DNA from: Anastatus disparis
Taxonomy: Eukaryota > Arthropoda > Insecta > Hymenoptera > Eupelmidae
DNA: 64,000 nt
Assembly: GCA_017163975.1 (NCBI GenBank)
Contig: JAFFSR010000245.1
Span: 2,743,001 to 2,807,000 of the forward strand
Reading direction: 5' to 3'
Shown: one piece after another, positions 35,286 to 47,911 of the stretch
Layout of the letters: every line of letters starts with the position of its first letter
How positions within the stretch are numbered: position 1 is the stretch's first letter
Made by a program: the position numbers and the translations under genes
Notes under the pieces: model-generated
Database searches by the model: none
The model's input: the letters and a program-made list of their open reading frames with translations, nothing else
Told to the model about the DNA's origin: nothing

Positions 35286-35312
35286 ATTAACTCAACAAAA
35301 TAAAATAATAAA

Positions 35313-38300
35313 ATGGAAAAAATTATTCAATGGAACATAAATGGAATGAAAAACAATTATGAATATATGGAAAAATTAATAGAACAATATAATTGCAATA
35401 TACTATGTATACAAGAAACAAATCTAAAAGAAAAACAAAAAATTAAATTAAAAAATTTCAACTGCTACAATAAAAACAGAACAGATTGTACAGCAGCCAG
35501 TGGTGGAGTAGCAATACTAATCAAAAATACATTATACAGTCAAGAAATTCAAATCACAACCGACCTTGAAGCAATAGCAATGAAAACAATAATAGGCGAA
35601 AAAACATTATGTATATGCAACATCTATTTAAGCAACAAATATAAACTCAATATAACCTCACCAAACCATCCAACAGAACAATCACCTACACCATACAAAT
35701 TAATAGATGATTTCAATAGCCACAGCCAAACATGAGGATCATATAAACTAGACAACCGAGGCCAAACAACTAAAGAGTTCATCAACAATAATGACCTAAT
35801 ATTACTCAATGATTCTTCCCCAACTCACTATAACGTACACAGCAATAGGACTAGTGCAATTGACTTAAGTTTATGTTGAAGCTGCATAGCACATCAAATA
35901 GAGTGGGAGGTTAGCAATGAACTTTATGGCAGCGATCACTTCCCGGTCTGCATAACAATTACATACACCAATCCACCACAAAACGTGCATACACCTAGAT
36001 GAAAATATCAAAAAGCTAATTGGACAAAATATCAAAATACAATCTCTCAAAAGATAGAATATCTCCTCAACTACATACAAAAACACAAAAAAGACAATAG
36101 TATAGATATAGATCACATAGTAACTACATTCACAAACATAATTATAGAAACCGCCCATGAATGCGTACAGACTAAATATGCACCGTGGTGGAATGACTCA
36201 TGTGAAACTGCAATAAAACACTCAAATAAAGCATACAACAAATACAAAAAAAAACCTACTTATAAAATAAAAACAGAACATCAAAAATCCAAAACAATAG
36301 CCAAAAGAACCATAAAAAATAGCAAACACAATGCCTGGTTAGAATATTTAAACTCAATCAACCACCAAACACAAACCAAAGATATATGGAACAAGATTCA
36401 AGCCATTAACGGAAGACATAAACAACTACAGATACCAGCTTTAATAGAGAACGACACGATCCTAAACAAACCCAAAGACATAGCAAACACCTTAGCCAAT
36501 AAATTTTAAGAAAACTCCAGTAACAACAACTATGATCAGACATTTTTAAACTTTAAAATAAGCGAAGAAAAAAACTCCGTCCACATAACACAAAACGAAG
36601 ATAAACCGGAAAGCCCATTAGACAACGACATCACAGTGGAAGAACTACAACAAACACTCTTAAAAAGTAAAAACACTAGTCCAGGACTAGACTCAATACC
36701 AAACATCTTCTTAAAGAACCTACCTACAAACGCCATAGAATGCTTTCTAGAAATTTACAACATCATATGGAACAACCAAGTTTTCTCTAAAGAGTGGAGA
36801 AAGGCCATAGTGGTCCCTGTACCCAAACCAGGAAAAAAAAAATATGACAAAGATAGTTACAGACCTATAGCCTTAACATGCTGCTTATGCAAGTGTCTTG
36901 AAAAAATAATAAGTAAAAGACTCGAATGGTACTTAGAAGCAAACAACATCATATGTAAGGAACAAAGTGGCTTCAGAGAAAATCACTCCACCACAGACTG
37001 TTTAGTTACACTTGAATCTGAAATATGTGAAACACTAGCAAGTAATCAACACCTATTAGCAGTTTGCCTGGATCTAGAAAAGGCATATGACCTAGTATGG
37101 AAAGATAGAATTTTAAAAATATTAGAAAAATACAAAATAAACGACCGAATGTTCTACTTTATAAAAAATTTCCTAAAACATAGGTCTTTTAAAGTCTGAG
37201 TAGAAAACGAACTATCAGTACTCATTGACAATGATGTACCACAAAGGTCCGTATTAAGTGTAATCTTATTACTTATAGCAATAAATGATATACGAGACTG
37301 CATACAAAAACCGGCCAATTTTACCATATTCGCAGATGACATAACCCTCTTTATTAAAGGAAAAAATATTAAAATAAGTGAAATAATTATGCGAAACACC
37401 CTACAAAAAATAAATGATTTTGCTGACCAAACTGGATTTAAATTCTCAAAAAATAAAACTAAAGCTATCCTATTCAGCAACAAACACAAACCAGAAGAAC
37501 CCAAATTATATATTAAAAAAATCCAATCGAAATAGTCAAAGAAAATAAACATTAGGACTGATATTCGACAACAAACTAATATGGAACAACCACATAGTAA
37601 ATCTAAAAGCACAGTGTATACAAAAAATAAACATACTTAAAACACCATCGGCCAAAAACTGACGGGGAACTAACGGAAACATCATTAAAAACACATATAA
37701 AGCCATAATCCAAAGTAAAATTGACTATGGTAGCATTGTATACGGCTGAGCCAGAAAACACATGCTTAAAAAACTGGACACAGTCTTAAATACAAGTATG
37801 AGAATCGCTACAGGAGCATACATAACCTGCCCAATCAATAGTATATTAAGTGAATGCAACATGATACCACTAGAATACAGGAGAATCTAAAACACACTTA
37901 ACTATGGCACAAAATTATTAACGACACCCAAAACAAGTATATGGAATTCTAACAAAACAAAACGACACAATAGACTATAATCTTAAAAAAAATACAAAAA
38001 AAACGTTCTACTACAGATTCAGCACCAACGCAAAAAAATATAAAATAGAGGAATACCAAACATATCCAATAGAACAAACTTGTCTGTGCCCCGGATCAAA
38101 AAAACAAGACTTCAACTCATTCATACTGGACCAACCAGAATCAAGCACCAATGAAACTCGGAGCAATAACACAAGTGACTACAAAATATATACAGCAACT
38201 TATAAAAATAACAACGCAACCGGAAGTGCAATAGTATTACCTAATGGAGAACAAATATTGCATAAATGCCCCAAATGGATTAATAACAACAACCTTCGAA

Positions 38301-38990
38301 CAATAAATTTATTCATGGCTATAGAATACGCAAAAAACAGTAATAAAAACGAAATAATAATTTACAAAGACATAGAAAATATCCATAGACTGAGAAATCA
38401 AGAAAGCGACAACGCCATAAAATACAATACCCATAGAGAACTAATAAACACAGAAGGCAAAATTAAAATCACCCACTATAAATCCAATTCATCAATAAAA
38501 CAAGAAACAACAATAGCAGCAAAAAACGCGAGCCAACCAATACACTCAAACATAAACAAAAAAATCACGAAGGAAGATCTACAAAAAAAATCAAACTTAA
38601 TATACTTAAAAAATGAAACAATCATTGGAAAAAAGGAAATAGCTTTATCAATAAAATAAGAAACGATATCTATGAAAAAAAACCAACCACCAAACTAAAT
38701 AGGAAAAATCAAGTACTCATCACCAGACTACGCATAGGCCACACCAGACTAACACTTCAATCAGTTATCAATAAGAATACATCAAACCAATGTGAGAAAT
38801 GTAATATAAAAAATAGTGTTGAAGATATCTTAACACAGTGATCCAAATATAGTGATCTTAGAAAAATATTAAAAATAAAAAATAAAGTAAAAAAAATATT
38901 GAATAATAACAATCAAATTAAGAAAGTTATCAAGTTAATAGACTGAACAGATCTAAAAAATAATATATGATGTATAATGTTTAAATTATA
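35313..38990 (+). pseudogene. LINE ORF2: endonuclease, RT, RNase H-like, Cys region
   Basis: The ATG at 35313 lies 27 nt after the ORF1 stop. The AP endonuclease starts IIQWNINGM, with CIQETNL and later YGSDHFPV. RT blocks include SYRPIALTCCLCK, EQSGFRENHSTTD, LDLEKAYD (37075-37095) and TIFADDITLF (37325-37355); the PQGS block reads PQRS. One frame runs from 35313 to ~37515 broken only by TGA at 35733, 35877, 36000 and 37197 and TAA at 36507; two frameshifts follow near 37515 and 37545, then TGA at 37660 and 37747. The RNase H-like segment (from ~38180, IYTATYKNN) lacks the first catalytic Asp. The end carries RIGHTRLT and a C..C pair. Confidence 0.8.
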
Positions 38991-39044
38991 AAATAACATA
39001 TATATGTATCTATTGTAAGCCAATTACACCGGTACACAAAAAAA

Positions 39045-39255
39045 AGTGGTCTGACATCGGAACCAGACCACCATACCTGTATGTTTTTGGGTCGCTAAAT
39101 TCGAATCCAGGGTCGGTTTGACCCCATCACGACAGGGTCAAGGTCAGTTCAAGGTCAAATCGAGAAGAAACGGTTTATGCCAAGAAAAATGCTATACCTT
39201 TATGTTTTTTGGGTCGCTGAATCCGAGGTCGGTTTGACCTCATCGCCCACAGTTT
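39045..39255. repeat. Two units of a ~120-bp GC-richer repeat
   Basis: Units start near 39071 and 39191, with TACCT.TATGTTTTTGGGTCGCT followed by GAATCC and GAGGTCGGTTTGACC. The second unit is truncated. GGGTCGCT/GGTCGGTTTGACC stands out from the local AT-rich DNA. Confidence 0.65.
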
Positions 39256-39289
39256 TGCCACAATTCATATACTTTTTATCTTTCTTGTA

Positions 39290-39960
39290 GTTTTATGAGA
39301 CTCAAGTCTCTTCTAATCGAAGCGCTGGATATTGCAGTTGAGAAAGTTGCTTAATCCTTCTTTCGCTTGTAACGTTCTCTTTTGTTTTCAAAGGATCTAT
39401 GTAGCGGATTTCTAATCCTTTTCGAATTACTGTTATCTTTAGTGTCTCTTTTCAGTAGCCAACAGTAGTCTGCCATCATATTTACGTCCCATTTTCCTTG
39501 CCAACGCTGTTCGACTTCTGTCAGATCTTAATGGAAACGCTCACCTTGCTCTTCGCTGTAATCGCCTGAATTCTCTGGAAAATAGCTAACATGAGAATCT
39601 AGGAAATAGAGTTTAAGATTCATCAAACATCCCAAACGCTGAAGTTACTTACCATATTTGCTATGATGGCTTCCAAGTCAGCACTTTTCTCATTTCCCAA
39701 AAAGTTTCGAGCAACATTTCGAAAACCAAGCCATGCAGCTTTTTCTAAATCGTTCATTGTATTTATGAAATGTTCATCGTAAAATAGTTTTCTGATCTGA
39801 GGTCCATTGAATATCCCTTCTTTCACCTTATCTTCAGTCAATTGAAGAAATTGATTTTTCAGCTATTGAAAACATTGTCCTTTCTTATCCAAAGCTTTCA
39901 CAAATTAGCACTTTATAGACCCTTAGGGAAGGCCCTACAAAGTCGTCATCAAGTGACTTG
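39290..39960 (-). pseudogene. Pseudogene of a multicopy arthropod protein family, with intron
   Basis: On the minus strand the frame at 39841-39623 reads KEGIFNGPQIRKL and AAWLGFRNVARNFLGN. After a likely intron (donor GTAAGT at about 39648, acceptor TTTCCTAG at about 39600) it continues with YFPENSGDYSEEQGERFH, a stop where the family has Gln, then RWQGKWDVNMMADYCWLLKR. This arrangement matches an uncharacterised, often multicopy arthropod family that I know only by these motifs; function unknown. The N-terminal part is lost. Confidence 0.6.
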
Positions 39961-40046
39961 AGAGCCAGGCAACAACATCACCAACCTGTCTACTTTTTCT
40001 CAAAAGGTGGTAAAAACGCTATTCCTAAAGCGATCTAGAAGCAATT

Positions 40047-40252
40047 TTCAGATTGCCCAAAACGAGGTAGTGGTGATCCCGCTTCTAACAAGAGGAGAAC
40101 TGATCAAAACATGTATGAAGGTAAAAAATAAAAAGCTCCAGGCCTTGATGGCATCCCAAACGTAGCACTTAAGAAAGCTATTGATTTAACGCCAGACATG
40201 TTTCTTAGCACATGCAACAGGCGCCTTCAGGAAGGAGTTATAACGGGGGGAT
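40047..40252 (+). pseudogene. R1-type LINE RT fragment (N-terminal)
   Basis: The frame reads RGELIKTCMKVKNKKAPGLD, continuing GIPNVALKKAI and ending RLQEGVITGGF. KAPGLDGIPN is the block just before the RT fingers in R1-clade LINEs. The fragment ends abruptly at ~40252. It may be the separated front of the R1-like piece at 43.8 kb, but I could not match the two edges. Confidence 0.65.
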
Positions 40253-40259
40253 TTAGGAG

Positions 40260-41390
40260 GAGGGGAAATCCTTCCCAAATCTCCCGATGATCGGCGAGAA
40301 AAATATGCAATCGAGTAAAAAATAATGAGACATATAATAATCAAGGTCCAATCCGATTGAGATCAACAAAACTATAATAATGCAAGCATTTGAGCGCCAG
40401 GCAATGTGCAAATGAAAGAAAGGAAGCAATACCTTCCCCTTATTTCACTTCATGAATTATTATATAGTTAAGTAATTAAATTTTTCTTTTGATACATATG
40501 CCTCGCTCTCTCAGAAGGAGATTTGTGAGGTCAAACACACAAATGTATGTTTGATTCATACATTTGAAAGGGTTTACTTATCTTTTCCATTCTCGTTTCC
40601 ATTTCGAGTCCTTCGAAAAGAGACCAGTGCAAGGAGGAACCTTTTCTTGCTTGTTGACATGATAGATGTTCTTTAAATCTTTGAACTATAATTTGTGTTT
40701 TAACCTAAAGCGAGAGATAAAGAACGTTGCTTTTGGCTTTTTTAAAATTTTTATAAAAATCATTGTCTTTTGTACGCGTTGTAACAGGCACAATTTTCCG
40801 CGTTACAACACCCTCCCCCCCTTTAGATGAGGTGTGGGGTTTTCTTGTACATTTTAAACGATTTGACTCGCTTAAAAAATTTACCGCGCGAGTAATAAGC
40901 AGAAAAACTTGCAGCGTATTCCGTCTCTTACTCAGGTTTAGATCAATTTCATTTATAATAGACGGAAGGAAAAAAAATTAAAATTTTATTTACTTTATAA
41001 AGCAGGCTCGCTCTTATTTAGTATCGTGTTAGAAAAAGTTTTATACTTGCAAAATTAGGATAGTATACTATCAAAGATAAAAAATTTGGTAATAAGTATA
41101 AATATTTCATTTATTATTATATAAGAAAACTAATATTGTCTTATATTAAGGAGTCGTTATGAAAAGGTATGTTATAAGAAAAATACACCATCATAAAGAA
41201 TGGTATATTTTAAGCAGAATGATTTATTTATTATATATATGCTTTTTCTACATAGTGACTACAAGTTGGTATATATTTTATACGTTTTTAGGCTACAATT
41301 TAAAGTATTTTTTTTAATCTTGCCATATTTAGCCTCATCCTCCTTTGACATGCGGTTGATTGGGCCTCTGTATCCTTAAAAAGTAAAATA
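40260..41390. other. No recognisable gene; possible LTR-edge motif near 40.8 kb
   Basis: The stretch is mostly AT-rich. At about 40778-40810 TGTAACAGGCACAATTTTCC is followed by GCGTTACA and a C-rich run, which resembles an LTR edge, possibly of the minus-strand Gypsy element; no full LTR could be delimited. Confidence 0.35.
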
Positions 41391-41394
41391 CTCT

Positions 41395-41770
41395 ACCTTA
41401 TAAGTAAGGCAAGTTGCCAGGGAGGTGCCAGTCTGTCCACATCCTTTGCAAAATTGCCTATGCATGACCAGCAATTCCAACAACAGCCATGTGCGGGAGA
41501 TTGCTTGTTTGATGGTGGCGTTGCATACCAATTGAATGTATTCGCGTTCTAGGTGCTAGAAATCGAGGCTGAGCTGTCTGACGTGAAGGTCTCTTGCGCG
41601 CAAAAAAAAAGACTTTGACGACCTAGATGAGGCGGATGATGAGAAGGACGCGTTATCAGAGTCCTTTGCCCAGTCTTTATTTCGTTTGACTATGACTGCG
41701 TAGTTTTTCTGAAGCTCATCCATTGTAAGCTTTCCGGTCTTGTAGACTCATCCTTTCATATTAATCTAAG
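41395..41770 (-). pseudogene. Possible gag zinc-knuckle fragment
   Basis: On the minus strand a short frame with serine/arginine-rich sequence leads to CCWNCW, then in shifted frame FCKGCGQTGTSLATC, a pattern like the second knuckle of retrotransposon gag proteins. It lies downstream of the pol fragment on the same strand, the wrong order for one intact element, so it is another element's piece or the result of rearrangement. Confidence 0.35.
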
Positions 41771-41986
41771 ATTTTAAAAGGATAATACATTAGTTTTCAG
41801 AGTTATGAATTATTTATAGGCAACGAAAAAGTTTGTTTAGGATCGAGCATAAGGTTTTAAATCTTCGCCGCTAACTTTAGTTTATTTTTCGCCTGAGGTA
41901 TTTGCTGCAATATAGGTGTTGCCAGACAATATTTTCGCAATCCAATTATTTGAATCATATTTCGATTCTAGGCTACCGTTTATGCC

Positions 41987-43481
41987 TTAAGCGCTAGAGG
42001 ACAGCACATTAGTCTTTCTCCAAACTCGATCTCCTATTTTATAAAATCTTTCTTGTCTATTTTCGTTATAATAGAGTGCTTGTTTATCTGACGGAACCTC
42101 TATATATTTAGTGACGGACTCACGTAGATTTGACATTTTTTCCATTTGTTGCATCCATGACTGTTGGTCATTAGGCGTTATTTTCATATCTTTATTATAG
42201 AGTAATGTATTTTCTGGTAGTCTCCGTTCTCTGCCAAAATTAAGGAAGACCCGCGATACCTTGGTTGAGCTGTGAATAGGTGTGTTTATCGCTAAACGGA
42301 ATTTTGGGAAATGTAAGTCTCAATCTTTATGGTTGTCTTTGACAAACGTTGTAATCATGGTTTTTAAGACCAGATTGACTCGCTCTACCAGGATTGCCTG
42401 TGGATGATAGATGGCTGTGGTCGATGCCTCTATTCCATATTCTTTGAGTTTATTACTGATAACGGTGCCTACCGAGTTTCGGCCATCATCAGTGTGCATT
42501 ATGTATGGTGCACCCTATTGAAAGATTATATTTTCTTTTAATGCCTTCCATATATTAGGGTCTGTTGCCTTTCGAAGGGGAATTATTTCCACCCATCGAG
42601 TATTCAAACCTTCTATAACTAATATGCTAGAAAATCCGGTTTTGGATCTAGGAAAAGGTCCTATAAGGTCTGCTACTATTATTTACCAGGGTTGCTCGAT
42701 GGCTCTTTGGCCCATCAGCCCTATCAGAGATGCTTGTTCAACTTTGCAAACTTGACAGGTTGAGCAGCGTTTAACGAATTTTGCGGTATTCTCATAGAAA
42801 CCTGGCTAGTAAAAGCTTGACGCTATACGACAGGAAGTTTTATTAATACCTTAGTGACCCGCTGAGGAGGTGCAGTGTGCGTTTATAGAGCTTTTTCACG
42901 TAAATCAGTTGGTAATATTAATTTCCATGGCTCTAGATCCCCAAGTATATCCTCAACTATGGGATTAGAGCGGTGCCTATAAATTTTATTATTGGAAAAT
43001 TTCCAGTCTGAATATTTTTGTGCTTGTGTTTCTATGAGTTTTATCCTCTTTAAGCGGTTATTCAGTTATTTGTTAATTTATCGATAAAGGCTGCTTCCTT
43101 TTTGTTGGGAAACATCCTTGATAAGGCATCTGGTACATAGTGCATAGCGCTTTTTCGATGAATAATAGTCATGTAGTACTGTGCAAGTTTTATTGCCCAA
43201 CGCACTAGACGACCGGTAGGGTCACGTAGGTTTTGTAACCAACTGAGAGAGCTATGATCTGTGATGACAGTAAAATTGATGCCTTCAAGATATTGATGGA
43301 ATATTTTGACGGCCCGAAGAATTGCTAAGCATTCACGTTCTGTCACACTGTAATTGTGTTCAACTTTTAATAATAAGCAAGACGCATAGGCAATTACACA
43401 TTCTACTCCATCAATACATTGAGTTAAAAATGCACCTATTCCGTTATAAACGGCGTCCTTAAGTGTAGCCTGAAACGACAA
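41987..43481 (-). pseudogene. Ty3/Gypsy pol fragment: RNase H and integrase
   Basis: Minus-strand frame 43481-43062 is the RT/RNase H connection: YSVTERECLAIL, FTVITDHSSLSWLQNL, RLVRWAIKL and PDALSRMF. Downstream, with several stops and shifts, come an integrase zinc-binding part (CSTCQVCK), the core with ADLIGPFPRS and IMHTDDG and the Glu region YHPQAILVERVN, then frame 42187-41987 ending in the C-terminal DRVWRKTN motif. The D, D and E positions of the integrase are present but the frame is broken. The RT palm is missing. The order is right for Ty3/Gypsy. Confidence 0.8.
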
Positions 43482-43788
43482 AAGTTAGACTGAGAAAAAG
43501 GAAAGAATTTTTTATTTTAATTATATAGAATACTTCTGTTCTCTTTCTGAATACTTTACAAAAATTGCATCTGTCAATTAAAAATTAAAATCAATAAACT
43601 AAAAGTTAAAAACAGAAGTGAAAAATTTACTAAAAACATTTTTTCTTCTATCTCTCCTTCTCAAGTCTAACAAATTTTGCTGTCAAACATTTATGAAAAA
43701 CTGGAAAAGGCTGTGTATTTTAGAACGAACAAGAAAATTAAAATTGGCCTAAGCCCAACCTTTTCCTATTCAAGTTTTCCCAAACAAG
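43482..43788. other. AT-rich spacer
   Basis: No feature is recognisable between the Gypsy fragment and the R1-like fragment; a short frame 43677-43874 overlaps the R1 start in the wrong frame. Confidence 0.45.
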
Positions 43789-45400
43789 TTGAAGCGTCAG
43801 AGGCTGTTATTTCTTCCAAAAGGAAAAAAACCACTAGACAAACCATCATCCTGTCGTCCACTCTGCATGCTTGATACAGCTGGAAAGATCCTTGAACTAA
43901 TTATACACGAACACGAGCTCTCAAACAGACCGTCCGACTTCCGTAAGGGCCGATCGACTTTTGATGCTATTGACCTAGTCACACCAAAAGGTGTTACTCT
44001 ATTAGCATTTGCCGATGACATTACACTAGTTATCGTAGGGAAATACTTGGATGATTTACAAAATCTTTTCAGAGTATCATTTAGTAGATACCAAGAATGC
44101 CTAGCAGTCGGGCAGGAGCTCGCAAAGCACACAATTGAAGCAACTTTCATAACTGGTAGAAAGAAACTAGAGACGATCGAGCTGCGAGTTGGGCAACATA
44201 TTATCACATCCCAGCCTCTTATTAGATACCTGGGAGTAATGGTGAATATCCGGCTCAACTTTAAACAGCAGGTTAAGTATGCTGCTACAAAAGCGTAAGC
44301 AATAAGAAGAGCCTTATCAAGGCTCATGCCCAATATCGGAGGACCCAAACAAATAAAAACACTCAAGGCATCATTGATTACGTCAGCCATCACATATGGT
44401 ATAGCTGTTTGGGCTGATGCACTCAATATTCAGGAAATTTAAAGGAAAGTGACATCAGGCTATCGTCTGAGTGCCCTTCAAGTAGAATTGGCGTTCCGGA
44501 CAGTCTCAAAAGAAGCCGCTGACGTTATTGCAGGCCTGTTGCTAATCAAACAGTTAGCGGAAGAAAGAACAAGGATCTTTGCCCGTAAGAAGAAAACACC
44601 GGTGGATACGAAACTGTTAAAGCAGCAGAAGAGATAAACAAGTCTGTTGCACCGGCAAGAGACCTGGGATAATTCTGACAAGGGTAGATGGACTCACCGA
44701 CTGATCTCGCATATCGGTAGGTGGATGTACCACAGACATGGTCGTGTCAACTACTATTTAACGTAAATGCTGGCAGGCTATGGGTGTTTTAGAGCATGCT
44801 TGTTCAAATACAAGTGTAACGATTTCCAGGAGTTACCATGCTGCAGCGGATTAGAAGAAAACGTGGAGCATGTCTTTTTTGATTGCCCTAGATATAAAAG
44901 TTAGCGCTCCGACCTGGAGATGACACTGAGGAGAAGTGTTATTTTGGAAACAGTAATACAAGAGATGCTATCTTTCGAGGTAGCATGGAAAGCAACAACG
45001 ACCTCTGCAACCAAGGTCCTTGAAGATGAACGTCGTGAAGAAAAGAAGAGGATTGAGTTTAAGAAGCAAGAGAAATACTCCCATTGAATCCTGTAAGTAA
45101 CTGTCACCCCCTGTGTTGGTGCAGGGACGTAGGTGGCTTTGAAATAGAAAGAAAAGCTGAAAACAACTGATGGTTCCCCCAAGATGTAATCCCTAACGGC
45201 GGTTTCCCTGGGGAAATCAAGGCCAGGTGTAGAGAGGTTGTTATTGTCCGGTCGGCTCCTAGAATATGAATGTGTATGAATAGGACAGGATGTGGTCAGA
45301 CCATCAGACCACTAAGGTTGTGATTACACCCCCTAAAGGGATGCAAGAACAAGTTGATGTGTATATTTAAGTTAATAGCCCTATTTTGTCGTGTATTCGT
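43789..45400 (+). pseudogene. R1-type LINE: RT, C-terminal knuckle and 3' UTR, internally deleted
   Basis: Frame 43789-44298 reads LPKGKKPLDKPSSCRPLCML, DTAGKILE, then jumps from STFDAIDLV directly to GVTLLAFADDITLV, so the central RT with the first catalytic Asp is deleted (~100 residues). It continues RYLGVMVNIRLNFKQQ, MPNIGGP, YRLSALQVE.AFRTVS and the C-terminal CCHC-like region CCSGLEENVEHVFFDC (44838-44890), all R1-clade hallmarks. Stops occur at 44296, 44440, 44635, 44764 and 44900. 45087-45400 is GC-richer non-coding sequence, likely its 3' UTR. R1 proper targets 28S rDNA; no rDNA is present here. Confidence 0.78.
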
Positions 45401-47214
45401 GTTGCAGAGTGGACCAGGAAGTAGAAATGAATTGTAACAATTATGTTAGTTGTTAAATCTTATTTATTCGCACCAGTGAGTTGACTAAAGTGCAACCAGG
45501 AACGTGTGTTATCGAGAGACTTTGACGAATGATTGGTCGGATACGACTGACTGTGTCCGCTCGTTCAAGCTTGTTCTTTGCTCTCTACATTTCTTTCTCT
45601 TCTAATTACGCCTGTGCTTAGCACGCTTACATTGATGCTATGCCTACATGACTCCGCCTCAAATGACGTCTATATATATTTTTGAAAAAATTTGTAGTGA
45701 AAAGTATTAATTTTGTATGTAAAAATTATTATTTGTTGTCAAGAAAATTATTTAGACGTCATTCAAGACATAAAGAGAAAGAAACTATGAGTTATTTGCA
45801 ACCGCTGTTGCTTGCAAAAAGTTATTTTTCTTAAAATCTAAATTACAGAAATGTGTATTTTTTTCAACACTATAATTTTTATAAATGACTTATTCTATAT
45901 CTTTATTTTTTAACTCCATATGTTATAGTTTTTTGCATTTAAGTATGCAATTACAATAGGTTATTTATTCTCAAATTGAATGAATTATATTAAATTGTCA
46001 ATTTGCGTTTAAACTGTTTTTTTACAGTTTTTGATCAACGCGTTTTTTTACGCTTTTTAAAAGGATTATTTTGTTTTTGGGAATTATGCATTTTTTTTTT
46101 TTTAAATACTTACAAAAATTTTAATTTTTAAATTTTTTATGTTTTATTTTTACAAACTAGCATGATTTGCTGAGAATGTACGTGGCAGTCTTTATTTGCC
46201 TAATGATCGTTGAAATTTTTTTTTTCACGTTTTTTATAGTATCTATACATTTTAATAATAACTTGCGCATCGACAATCTTCTGCAGGAGAAGCATCTAGC
46301 TGCTAATCGTTGCTGAAGATCTGAGGTGATGTAAGTTTTTCTTTTGACCACAGGTAGGTTTTTTTGTTGAGTGTTGTTTGGGTTTATATTTGTTTTATTT
46401 CTTGTTTCCTGTTTTATTTCTAGTTGATTTGTTTTTTCTCATTTGATGTTTCTTTTTCTTTGATGATAATTCATTTGTCGATTTATGTGATATATTTTTT
46501 ATTTTTTTAGATTTAGATTTATTTTCACATTTTTTACAAGTAGTCTCTGACAAACCGGTCCAGGTTGCACCCAAGTCGTCAGGTGGACTTATTATTGCCA
46601 CATTCGGGTTGTTGTCCGTTGGTGTTGTTGTTGCTGGCCATTCGTCCAGAACATTTTCTATTTTGGTGCGTCCATTAGCTTGTTATTTTTCGTATTGCTT
46701 GATTCAGCTAAATAAAGGGACGTTGGCTCGGTGTACATGATATTGCTTATTAGTATGTGGTTGAGTGCATCATACTCATTGTTCGCTATAAAGAGGCTTA
46801 ATAAATGTGCTATCTCTCTTAATTTTTTATAACCGAGGTTGATAATGAGATTTGCGTATTTATCCTCATTATAAGTGGTTCCGAAAACTAGAAATAATTT
46901 TTGGAACGGTGTGATAGATAGATACTATTTATTGTATATCATATCATTATACAAAGGGCGTGTAATACAATTCATAAATATAATAATAAATATTGCACAT
47001 AAATAATGTATGAATATAAAAATATTGCACATAAAACAATGTACAAATATTAAATATTGCAATTGAAACAATGTATAAATACAAAATATTGCAATTGATA
47101 TCACAGTTACTAAACCTAATAATACTGAATAAGTAAGTCACAACAAAAGAAGTGATATCACAGATACAAAAAAATAGTAAAATACACGCAACAATCCTAT
47201 AAATTAAAAGTCAG
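45401..47214. other. No recognisable gene
   Basis: The stretch is AT-rich with short frames that show no family resemblance. 46395-46601 minus is Lys/Ser-rich low complexity. 46970-47110 contains loosely repeated AATATTGCA..TAAA.AATGTATAAAT segments. Confidence 0.45.
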
Positions 47215-47911
47215 TCATATATACGCTTGCAATTGGTCATGGGCAATCTTCTCCAGGACTTTTGAAAGAAAACATAAGATTGCTATGGGCCTAAAATCTT
47301 TAGGCATTGTTGGTGCAGGACACTTTTTTAATGGTGCAATGCGTGTACGCTTCCAAAGGCAAGGAAAGACCCCCCGTGCAAAAAAGGAATTGAACAGAGT
47401 TACAAGATGTTCTCCGATAAACGGTAAAGCCTTGAGTATCACGCTCTACGAAATGCTATCCTCGCCACAAGCCTGTGATGAAAAATGCGAAATTGCAAGG
47501 ACCACATTAGTAACATTAATTGGTTTGAAGGCAAAGCCACTTTCACTACACTGGGAAAGAATTCTCTTATATTCCTCATTATCATCGTGCGGCGAGACTG
47601 ACACCCCCGCAAAGTGCGCATTAAGCTTATCCGGAGTAAATCTATTCAAGTCCCCTTGAGGTCCGGACAAGAGTCCCAGGTCTTTTAACTCCTTTCAGAC
47701 ATTACCTTTGGCAAGAGCTTCGAACAGTCTGTTATGATAGTAAGTAGTCCTATCTTGTTCAGTCTGCTCGTCGATCGTTTTACGTAGTTGCAGAAATTCA
47801 GAGAGATATCTCTCATCCTTCGTCCGTTTGTATCTTCGATACGTGGCATCTCTCTTGCACCGCATCTGCGACAATCCTTTGTCTATCCACGGAAACTTAT
47901 CTTTACCAATT

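Larger units (their letters stand above)
33700..39000 (+). mobile_element. I-like LINE, nearly full length
   Basis: The order is 5' UTR, ORF1 with a CCHC knuckle, ORF2 with AP-type endonuclease, RT, an RNase H-like segment and a C-terminal Cys region. An RNase H segment after the RT is typical of the I and LOA groups. Both ORFs are long and mostly open; the sense strand is markedly A-rich. The exact 5' end is not defined and I could not identify a target duplication. It abuts a repeat at 39045. Confidence 0.83.

Noticed and set aside
37154..37612. 152-residue minus-strand frame
   Set aside because: Antisense of the I-like LINE RT; hydrophobic composition follows from the A-rich sense strand.
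43797..44426. 209-residue minus-strand frame
   Set aside because: It is the antisense shadow of the R1-type RT, whose motifs are clear on the plus strand.
43789..45400. R1 insertion in 28S rDNA
   Set aside because: No rRNA sequence flanks the fragment.
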